Positions 50,801 to 62,800 of a stretch of 64,000 bases of DNA are shown here, piece after piece (the first letter of the stretch is position 1; each line of letters begins with the position of its first letter). The DNA comes from Rhyzopertha dominica. Its lineage: Eukaryota; Arthropoda; Insecta; Coleoptera; Bostrichidae. Location: assembly GCA_025024175.1 (NCBI GenBank), contig QCXZ01000053.1:3100001-3164000 (forward strand), in the 5' to 3' direction. The translations under genes were made by a program, and so were the position numbers. The notes under the pieces were generated by a model that saw only the letters and a program-made list of their open reading frames with translations, did no database searches and had not been told where the DNA came from.

Positions 50801-53800
50801 GAAATAATTTTTATTTACGGTGCTGAGCATAGCTGTGCTCGTGCGTCGGCAAGGGTGTTTAACGAACGGCACCCCGATAAAAATGTTGACGCTAGGTACA
50901 TTCTCGATCTCGTGCAGAAATTTCAAGACACTGGATCTGTAGTAAACAAAAAAAAGGCAGGGAATAGAGTCGTTGATGAAATGGCCCAACTTGAAGTACT
51001 TGGCGATTTTGCAATGGATCCAACTAGCTCTTTGCGTAACATTTCTACAGCCACTGGACTTTCTTATTCATCTGTAAGGAAAGTTACAAAACTGCACAAA
51101 TTCCATCCCTATAAGATGAAAACTCTCCAGGAACTCGGCGAAGATGACTTCGATAGAAGACTGCAATTTTGCGAAATTATGACAGAAAAGATTATAGTAA
51201 ACCCAAATCTAATAAAAAATATCTGCTTCAGTGATGAATGCACATTTTTTTGAACGGCTCTGTAAATAAACATAACGTCAGGTACTGGACGAAAATCCTT
51301 ATATTTTTCGAGAAGATCATACACAAGTTCCTCAGAAGCTGAACGGCTGGGCTGGAATACTTGGCAACGCAATTGTAGGTCCAATTTTCAAAGATGGATA
51401 GTTCCATTTAAATTTTTAAAGAGGTATCTACCCTGCTCGGAGAGTAAGCGCTATCCATTAAAAACTTATCTCAAAAGTTGTCCCCCTGCAAACAAAAGTT
51501 TACCTGTTTTTGCAAATTTTTAAATTTTTGCTATATTTAAAGTTATTTAAGGTGTGAAGTTTTCAAAAAATCACCCTGTATGTAATATTCTGCCGTTAGT
51601 TTACTAGGATACCTGCAAAAATGATTAAAAAAAAGTAACGAATAATCAAATATGAAATCATGAACGAGCCTAGGTGTGGTTTGATTAAGATCTAGATGAT
51701 ATACGAAAAAACCACTACGACATTGATTTAAAATAACTAAATAGTCAATCGAAAGAGAGCCAAATATTTCAACTTACTACTGAAGATGGTGGCCTAGCTG
51801 CCGAACTACGTATTTCGCTAATATAAATCAATCTGTTAAGGATTTTTCATATATCATTTAGATCGGGTAAAATCTGTCCCGATCTTTTTCAGATGTCTAA
51901 TTCAATGAACTTAATATTTGAACCGGCCGATCTGGAGCAAGCTTCTCCAGCTACAGTGTCGCGCTGTGGTATGATATACATGGAACCCAAGATGCTTGGA
52001 TGGCGTCCATCCTTGGAATCGTACATGGTCACGTTGGAGAAGCATTTGCTCGTGGAACAGAGAGAAATCCTAACCGAACTCATAGACTGGCTGTTTCCGC
52101 CCTGTTTTCATTTCATATACCGTCACTGCAAACTGTTTATCGAAACTTCTGAAATCCACTTGTTTCATGTAAGTTTATGGCATAGTGTGTAAAGAAAAGT
52201 AGGGAGCACCCGAAATACCTCAGTGAAATTCGAAATGAATGCAAATTGTTTTAAAAATAAGCAGTTCAGGGAAGGTTTAAAAATTTTACCAGAGTAACTG
52301 TATTGTAACTAGTAATTTCTATTCAAAACCAATGATTTTAGTTTTTTGTGTAACAATAGATACTAGTCACCTCCTAATGCAGACACTCGTACATGTGTCT
52401 TCTATCTTCCTTACCCTGAGTCCAAGAAGGGTGTGTCCTGGCAGTGAAACAGGTTTTTTATTAAATAAAAAACCGACAGGACAGAGCATTTCTAATTTCA
52501 TTGATACGTTTCGTGATTCGACACAATGACACAAACATATATACTTAAATAATGAAAACAATTTCATTATATAAGTGGTTCGCTAAAAATGTTTTCCATT
52601 TCTACTATAAGGGTGTCCGGTAGTATGTTAGAAGCTTTCTGAAAACCTAGCTGGCTTCTTCCATCCATCTAAATTATTTTAAGCATTGTAACGTTGCCAC
52701 TTATATAGAAAATAGCAGCAAATTTGTTATTTTAAACGAGGCGCCATGTATATTTCTTTTATCGTATCCCTATTCCTATACCCAAAACAGTTTTTGGCTA
52801 TTTTCTATATTTTTCGCAACAGTTTAGACAGAGCATTGGAGTTTTATGAGTAAAATGAGAAAGCTAAATTAACATCTAATACGTCTAATACAAAGTCAAA
52901 CTTAAAATCAAACAAAGTGTCTTTCAACTGAAAGAAACGAACCCCAAAGAAAGAAGAAATCCCAAAATTCTGGAATTAGTTCATAACAAAAATCAAACTT
53001 AATACTAAATAAAAACATTATGCGGAAAAACCGAACACGCTGACGAATTTACTAAAGTGGGGGAAAAGGCACAGACAAAAAGTAAGTATAGGTAGCGGTG
53101 AAAACAAAGAACTATAAGGTGTTGGGTTTATAACACAGCCATTTAAAAAAGAGAAGTTAAAAAGGTCCAAGGTTGCTTGTTGAAGGAGCGCAAATTGCTG
53201 TAAATAACATACGAGTGAAAGTGCTAGAGATTCGTTTGAAAATCACTAAAAACAACTGTCTCCTGATTGGTGTGCACAGTGAAAGAAACCGTGTATAAAA
53301 GTGACTGCTGGTCAAAATTTATACATTTTTCTCGTTGCAATTTCAAAACTGGAGAGAATACCACTAGTAATAATAATAAAATTCACTTGTAATAATAAAC
53401 TTAAACGTAATAATTGAACAATGAAAGTTTTGTTAAATACTAGCCCCAACAGCTGACTGTATTAGCACAACAGAACACTGGATGAAACAGTCCGAAATGA
53501 AAGAAATCTCAATACCGGGATACACTGTAACAAGCTATATTTCAAGACAACATCACATATGTGGTTGGGTTGCAATATTAACATAGCAAAACTACATCAC
53601 AAGCACTAGAGAAACTTGTAACTCCGTAAAGCAAAACTCGGAAATCACCATTGGCAAATACAGAATTATTTTTTGCACGAAGTTAGAAGAAAGCCCTAGA
53701 TATGATAAGCTTAAAGTGCACACTTTCCTGCTACTACGTGACACTAACATAGCGTATTGTAAACGTCATCAAAATTTAGATAAAACTTTGAATAATCTCA

Positions 53801-56800
53801 TAGCCTTGTGTTTATTATTTTTAACTTTTGACGTTTCATTATAGTCCGCTGGGGCATAATAATGTAATAACGTCCACGGCCTATAAAAAGTCATCGTGCA
53901 TAAACAATATTTTTTTCAAGAATAACGAATGTATGCTAAAAGCTTAGTACTTAGGTGTAGGGAAGCCAAGTATTTGAAAGCATTTTAAGTANGCTTTTAT
54001 TTCTGAAGATAATATATAGGCTACTGAATTTGAAAAAATGCATTTCGACATGTTTCGAAACAGCTGAAAANGGTATAAATCTCAAAACAAATCGGTCCAG
54101 TTCAAATGCCTTAANCCGTCCTCTCTTTTCCATATTACTCATAAAATTTCAGTGCTCTGTTAATAACGAAAGCTTATACAATGTCTGCTTGGTGCACAAA
54201 AAATAGAAAATAGTCGAAGTAAAATTTTTTCAAATAGGTAAAAAGATATGTTACAAAAAGGTTTTCAAAATTAATTGAAGACTCGAGACACCTATACATA
54301 ACTGCTAACTATGCAATTTCATCACCGTCACTTCAAATACAATGTGTATCTTTGTAGTCGTTCTCAAAACTATTCACCTGCATGATAACAGAAGAACAGC
54401 AGGTGAGCACGATTTGGTTGCAATGCGTCTTTCTGTTTTGTCTGGCCTGGGGCCTAGGGTCAACTATGACAGCTGAAGGAAGACGGTCTTTCGACGTCTT
54501 CTACAGGAAAATCCTGTACGGCGAAGACAAACGTAATCCAAAACCAAAATCGTTCAAATTAGCAAAGAATCAGATATTCCAAGAGAGAGGGGTTATATTC
54601 GATTACTACTTTGACAAAAAGAACAACGGCACTTGGGTCTCTTGGGGAGATATGTTCGAGAAGCAGCAAATTCCAGCCAATGCAAAAGTGAGACTTTTGC
54701 TCGTTAACAGATCTGTTTTTATCATTAAGTTTCAGGTCAGCGAGTTGATTATACAGACGAATGATTCGTCTTATCAGCGTTTCTTTCTGAAAATGTGCTT
54801 GAATAACCTGTTGCCGGTGCTGTTTGTTGGTCCGACAGGTACGGGTAAATCTGCAGTTGTTTTGGATCACCTCATAACCCTACCGAAAGAGAAGTTCCTT
54901 CCTAATGTGGTGAATTTCAGTGCACGAACAAGCGCCATCATGGTAAGTGACCTGAACACGTCTGATCTTTCGTTTTGGAATACGTTTAGTGAATTCTTCT
55001 TCCTTCGAGCAATGTTATCTAGCGGTGCCAATAGAACCTATTGGCAACACCATTTATCGGTAGAAGTAGAGCTCTATATACTGGGTGTTTCAGAAATAAG
55101 TGACTTAAGTTTAAAGTGTGCAAGATTAATTCTTAAAGCAACGTTTCTGTATAAAGATAAGAGGGTAAAAAGTGTCACCGCTGGCATTTGACTCAAATTA
55201 ACATATATTGCTCCTAACTGAGGGAGTATGTAGCACACCTAATTTCAGACCCCAACTCCACTCCGTTTTCCAGCTTGGCCTTTCAATCCTTAACATTTAA
55301 CATTCTTTCTCAGAAACTAACAAAGAATTTAAAAAATCGTATTTTATTTTACCGCAGTGTTACTCAACGAATAGCGTTTTTAAAGTGTGAAAACCTACAG
55401 TAAGAGAGCTAACGAAAACGTACTTGATATAGTAATCATTTTTCTCAATTGATACTTCACCTGTTTTCTGCTGAGGTCAAAACGTGGTTCACATGAATAA
55501 TGATTTGCCTTGGAATGTTGTTGAGAAGGTATATTACTCACCTGTAACAAAGAAAAGAATATCAGTTGCACTATGCTGACTTGGGCATTTAAATTTTATA
55601 AGCATTAATAGAAGTACTCTAGACATAGTCGTCTCAGTTAAGGAGGTGAGCTTCCCTTATAAGAATGGGCGACATTATTTCCAAACCGACGCAATCTAAC
55701 CCAAAAAGACCAAAATTTCAGTGTAATAATATAAGCTAGAGAACCTTTTTTAACATCCAATGATTTTTCAGACCCAGGAGATCGTAATGTCCAAACTAGA
55801 CAAGAGAAGGAGAGGAGTTTTCGGCCCTTCGATGGGTAAGAAATGCGTGCTCTTCGTCGATGATCTCGGTATGCCTCAGAAAGAGCAGTGGGGTGCTCAG
55901 CCTCCTATTGAGCTGTTACGACAATGGATAGATCACGGTCATTGGTTTGCGAAAGATACGTCCATGTTTCAATTAGTCGACATCGTAAGTACACATTTTA
56001 TTCGTTCAATGATGTCCTGCAGTTTTCTTTCTTTGCAGCTGTTTGTTGGAGCTATGGGTCCACCTGGTGGTGGGGCAAATATGGTAACATCACGATTTAT
56101 TAGACACATGCAAATAGTTTCTATGGACTCGTTTGACGACAATACCTTGTCGAAGATATTTTGCGCCATACTAGACTGGCATTTTGCTAAAGGCTTCGAT
56201 GAGAAGATCAGTCGGCTGACAAAGGTATTAGATTTCTTTGAGTTTTGCGTGGTAGAACTGCTGATTAGTATGTGACACCAGTCTGTTATAATGTCTCAAA
56301 GTTAAGTGATCATTTTTATCAGCAATCTTTAGCATTTAACCATGCAAAAATTAAAAGAAAACCAAAAAGGGTACGACCTGAACAGGAGACGTAATGTGAC
56401 CCAGAATTTGTGTAAATTTATACTCCACATAAATATTTGATTGGGTTATATAATTTTGCAATTATTAACATCAAAACATCATCCTATATGTCAAAAAGCA
56501 GTTGATGTATTTCATCCTCAGAGTATTCCGAATTCTCCCAAATTCATGAATATTTTTTTCATCAAGTGTTTTTCAGATGGCTGTAGCTGCAACAATGGAA
56601 GTGTACAAGTCGGCAATGGAAACCTTTCTTCCAACTCCTACTAAATCACATTATACGTTTTCTCTGCGAGACTTTGCTAGAGTTATACGAGGCATCATGC
56701 TGGTGCCCGCTCCCAGAATGAACGATCCCGACAAATTGATACGACTATGGATACACGAGTCATTCAGAGTGTTCAATGATAGACTGATTGATGAAGCTGA

Positions 56801-59800
56801 CAAGTACGTAAAAATCTTTATTTTAGGTATGTAGGATAAAATATGTGCAGCTACTTTGTTGAATAATTGCATATTATTCTAATCAAACACGCAGCCATTA
56901 TATTTAAAATTTTGCAAAAACAGGTGAACTTTTGTTTGCAGGGGGACAACTTTTGAGATAAGTTTTTAATGGATAGCGCTTACCCTCTTAGCGGGGTAGA
57001 TACCCCTTCAAAAATTTTAAATGAAACTACCCATCTTACGATACATCATTTAAAAGCTTATTACACAAGGAGTCTTGCCATGTAATTAGTTTTATTATTT
57101 TTTACGCATTGACGGGGTAGTGGGTCAAAAAGTGCATTGTAGCAAGTGGCTTATAAAACAAATATTTTGGACTTTTTTAACAAAATTTATTGTCTTGCAG
57201 TTACAATAAAAATTGTCCTTACTTAAACCTAAAAAAACTTGTTAAAAAGTAATTGTTACACCTAAGCAAAATACCAAAAATACTTAGAATTCTCTTTCGA
57301 CATTACTTAATATTGCAACTCGACGGTTTATACTGAATTGGCTAAATAATTATCTACTTTGTGTTTCCAATTTTTTGTTTCAACTTTTTGGCTACTTCTT
57401 TGGCACGACCATCTTTTTGTTCACATTCCTTTTTATAAATCGCTTGAAATTTTAAAGTGAGAGTCCAGGTGATAATGGTTTATTCAACTGCCGAAAGGGT
57501 AGAAATAATTTTTATTTACGATGCTGAGCATAGCTGTGCTCGTGCGTCAGCAAGGGTGTTTAACGAACGGCACCCCGATAAAAATGTTGACGCTAGGTAC
57601 ATTCTCGATCTCGTGCAGAAATTTCAAGACACTGGATCTGTAGTAAACAAAAAAAGGGCAGGGAATAAAGTCGTTGATGAAATGGCTCAACTTGAAGTAC
57701 TTGGTCATTTTGCAATGGATCCAACTAGCTCTTTGCGTAACATTTCTACAACCACTGGACTTTCTTATTCATCTGTAAGGAAAGTTACAAAATTGCACAA
57801 ATTCCATCCCTATAAGATGAAAACTCTCCAGGAACTCGGCGAAGATGACTTCGATAGAAGACTGCAATTTTGCGAAATTATGACAGAAAAGATTATAGTA
57901 AATCCAAATCTAATAAAAAATATCTGCTTCAGTGATGAATGCAATTTTTTTGAACTGCTCTGTAAATAAACATAACGTCAGGTACTGGAGTGACGAAAAT
58001 CCTTATATTTTTCGAGAAGATCATACACAAGTTCCTCAGAAGCTGAACGTCTGGGCTGGAATACTTGGCAACGCAATTGTAGGTCCAATTTTCATTGATG
58101 GGACGCTAAATGGGGGAATGTATTTAGANTTACTTGATAACGTTATTGATCCTTTAATCACAGAGCAATTAGAAAACCAACGTGACCCTGAAGGAAATCC
58201 AATGTTGGATGAATACGAATTGTTTTACCAACATGATGGAGCCCCACCGCATTACGCCATTAATGTGCGAAATTGGTTAAATCATAGATTTCCTCTTCAC
58301 TGGATTGGTAGGCGTGGAATAATTGAATGTCCGCCACGATCACCCGATTTGACTGCTTTAGATTTCTTTCTATGGGGTTATTTAAAATCTGTGGTTTACA
58401 AAACACAACCTACTAGCCTGGACGATCTGCGAGAAAGAATTATTAACGAGTGCACGAGGATTCCACTTGAAAGTTTCCGAAAAGTGTAGCAGGAGTTCGA
58501 GAACCGTCTGTATTATTGTATGGAAAGAGGTGGTGCACATTTTGAGAATCTATTGTAAGGTTTGAATTTCTATGGTTTTGTTCACACTGTTTTTGGAGTT
58601 ACAAATAAATAATTTTTCTTTTTCGTGGACATGGACTTTCTAAAAAATTACATGATAAATACTTTAATGTTAATAATAATGTTAAAAGAAAATTTTCAGT
58701 ATTCTGGGAGTTTTTTTTAAGTGTCATATTTTTTACAAGTTGTTTGTTAAAATTTTGGGTTCTCGTAAGGACAAATTTTATTTCCGCTCTAAAATAAAAT
58801 ACATTTTGTTGAAATTAGTCCAAAATATTCAATTTAATAAGCTACCTGTTTCGTAGGCACTATTAATCTATTACCCCGTCAATAAGTTAAACGTGGTAAA
58901 ACTAATTACATGGCCAGACTCTTTGTGAAATAAGCTTTCAAATGATGTATCACAAGATGGATAGTTCCATTTAAAATTTTTAAAGGGGTGTCTACCCTGC
59001 TCAGAGAGTAAGCGCTAGCCATTAAAAACTTATCTCAAAAGTTGTCCCCCTGCAAACAAAAGTTTACCTGCAAATTTTTAAATTTTTGCTATATTTAAAG
59101 TTATTTAAGGTGTGAAATTTTCAAAAAATCACCCTGTATATAAGTAAATAGAATTAGTCATGAAGTAAATAAAGTGTAAATTCGATTTTTATATTTAGGA
59201 AAGCCCTCTTCGACATAGTTAAACACGCCTGCTACGAAAACTACCGCCAGCACATGGACAAGGTTTGCGCATGCCTGATTCCCGAAGAAGAAGTACTAAA
59301 CGGAGAGCACATTCGAAATCTCTTCTTCGGAAATTACATCGAACCGGATGCCGATCCCAAATTTTACGACGAAGTATGAAAATAAAACTGTACATTTACT
59401 CCCATTCATCAGTTTTTGATTTGAAGGTAACAGATTTGGAGGACCTCACCGAGAAGATGGAATACTACCTGCACGAGCACAACATGATATCGAAGACGCC
59501 AATGAATCTGGTGATGTTTAAATTTGCGATCGAACACGTCTCCAGGGTGTCTCGAGTACTGCAGCAGGACAACGGCAACGTGATGCTGGTTGGAATTGGA
59601 GGTTCAGGCCGACACAGCAGCGTGAAACTGGCCACTTTCATGTGCGAGTTCTATCTTTACGAGGTGCCCACAGTAATCTTCATTGTATTCACAGAACAGT
59701 TATTAAATACTCGATCAAATTACAGATAGAATTGACAAGGAATTATGGAGTGCCTGAATGGAGAGACGACCTCAAAGCTCTGCTTATGAAGGCAGGGTGT

Positions 59801-62800
59801 GAAGGTAAACCGATAGTGTTTTTGTTCGCAGACACTCAGATTGCAGACGAGGGATTCACTGAAGATATCAACTTGGTGCTGAATACTGCAGACGTGCCTA
59901 ATTTGTACGCCCCCGATGAAAAGGCGGACATTTTGGAAAAAATGCAGACAGCGGCAAGGGACACAGTACGTATCGTATAGCTGCTAGTCCAAATACAGTG
60001 TCTAAAGGAATAATTCCTCTATAACTTTAAACATAGATAACTGGCTTAGTAAAGTGTCCCATTTTAGTAATTTTTGTAGGGTATCGAGGTCATTATTCGA
60101 ACTAGAAATATCATTGCCGCTGTGCAAAACAGATTTTGATTATCTGATGTAAGTTTTAAAGTTATAACATACAGCCTAAAATTGGAGTAATCGATTTTTG
60201 GGGAGACCCGTAGTGGGCAGACTTGTTATGGTATAATTATTGACTTTAACCGTCCTAGAGTTTTTTAAGTGGAAATAGATGGTGCAATTGGTTTTTGATA
60301 TGCGTTTGTGTGTTTCAAAAATAAACAATAAAGTTAAGAGTGCAAAAGTATCCATTTTGACGAATCGTAAAGGATTTGCTCTTAACTTCTTTATTCACTG
60401 AAATAATTATGAATTAAATCGCATACCCTGTATGTACGTTAAATTCATTCCTTTGAATCCTATACTTATCAAAGTCTTTGTTGCAATAGAATACACAAGA
60501 TAGTTTCGATATACAGTGGTTATTGTATCAAATAATCATCTTTCTATGTTGTTTTGACTTGAAGTATGTGCGACATATTTGGCACCTGTTTCAGAAATAA
60601 TTAAAGCAAAATGTATTACCTTGTTTTCACTATCTAATTAAGACTAAGAGACAACAAATTACACTTTAAAACTTCAAAAATGAACAACTTTGCTTTCCAC
60701 AGCCTCAGTATAAGAAACATAACTTACTTTCAATTTTATAAACGTACCCCTCATAAATTTAACGAAATAGTATATTAAAAAACTAGTTTCATAAGGCGCC
60801 ATTTTGTCGCACACATCCAAAGTTTACAAAACGAGCCAAAGGTGAAGGTCAGTTCATTGCTGACAGATAGCATTGTCATATATTTTTCTACAAAATTCTA
60901 GAAATTTCTAGAAATTTCTACAAAATTGGAATTTTAAAATTAGGGCCAACATAGTATCTTTCTTAAATGGATGGTATTTCAATCTAGCAAGCTCTTAAAA
61001 ATATTATCCGATAAACATTTAATTTTTTCCAGGGAAAAAAGATCGATTTGACTCCATTAGCCCTATACAATTTCTTCATCGAAAGGATTAAGAACAACCT
61101 CCACATTGCTTTGTGCATGAGCCCTATCGGTGACAATTTCAGAGTGAGATGTCGTATGTTTCCATCCCTGATCAACTGTTGCACTATCGACTGGTAACCA
61201 AGACTGTCAGTATGGAAAACCAAAGTTTTAATTCCCATTTTTATCAACAGGTTCATGATATGGCCGGACGACGCGTTGGAGAGGGTAGCGAAGTTGTTCT
61301 TGGGTCAAACAGACATCGAAGCCCAAATGACCGAATTGTGCGTTGCCATGTGTAAGCATTTCCACGTATCTGTTCAAAAGGCTTCCGATAAATTCTACGA
61401 GGAACAAAAGAGGAAGACTTACGTGACCCCCACTTCCTATCTAGAACTAATCCAAACGTTCAAGGACTTGTACTATTTAAAAGTGGAGCAAATTACATTG
61501 CAGCGCAATAGATACGAGACTGGTTTGGAAAAGTTGGACTTCGCTGCTGGACAAGTTGGTTTAATGCAACAGGAGCTGTACGATTTGCAGCCCAAACTGG
61601 TCGTGGCTTCAGCGAAGACTGAGAAACTGATGATAAAAATTGAACAAGACACAGTCGTAGTGGAAGCTAAGAAGGAGGTAACCCTTCATCCGACACCATT
61701 AAAACAAATTCAGTTTTTGCTGCTTCCTGTTAGATTGTTGGAGCTGATGAAGCTTTGGCTAACGAAGCCGCTGCGGCGGCGCAGGCCATCAAGGATGATT
61801 GTGAATCTGACCTGTCCGAAGCCATTCCTGCGCTTGAAGCTGCAGTTTCGGCCCTTGACACCTTGAAACCGGCGGATATCACACTGGTCAAGTCCATGAA
61901 AAATCCGCCGTCAGGTGTCAAGCTTGTTATGGAAGCGGTAACGTTACACTTTTTCTGGATGTTGCTTAGCTTGTCTACAAGTTGTACTGGACATTAAACA
62001 ATAGGACAAATTATTACCACGTATTTTTGAGCTTTAATGAACTTAGTCCCAAATTGCTTAATTAAAGTTTACCCAAAGTCTAAGCACTACTAGTTCAAAA
62101 CACTATTGTTTTAACACCACTCATTCACTAAATCACTATACTGCACTAACTAGCAAGCACTTGTTTCACTAAGCTTTCCGCTAGCTGGATAAACGCTATT
62201 CATCAAATCAAAACTGCCCGCACTCTGTCTGTCGGGCTGTTTACACCCCCCACGGAACTTCGCGAACGTTCCATTGACAGAATTCTCTGGAAAGTATCGA
62301 CATCCCCTGCCATCTATCTGTCGCTACTACCTGTAGTATCCTACTATGTACACCAGTTTGTAGGATTTTTCGCAGGATGGTGAGCTGTAGAGCCACACCA
62401 TGTCGCTTATAAACTTCGTCTGGATCTGCAGAGTACTGATCTTATTCGTCAACACTTTCGCATGCTGCCTCAGGAGCAGCGACGAGGTTTTGCTCCGTTA
62501 CCTGTACAACATTTGTAATGGTCCAATGGACTCGACATTTATTCTGAGTGTGCTGAATATTTCGGTGCCTTCTGCGTATAACGTTAGGTTTCATAATTAG
62601 TTTAATGTCCCTGTACATTTCACTAATGCGTATGCAAACGCCCCACTTCTTAGAAGTATTCAGTCCTACAATTCGTTAAGCAGGCTAACTAATCCATCAA
62701 TTGAAGTTGATATATTTAGTGATTCTGTGTACTCATTTCGAAGAAAAATTTCTATTTCTCAGAATAACATTGTCCTATTTTAGATATGTGTAATGAAGTC

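Noticed and set aside
54382..55191. Single 269-codon frame across dynein exons 28-29 and beyond
   Set aside because: It reads through the 48-nt intron and on past the exon 29 donor; conserved sequence shows two separate exons.
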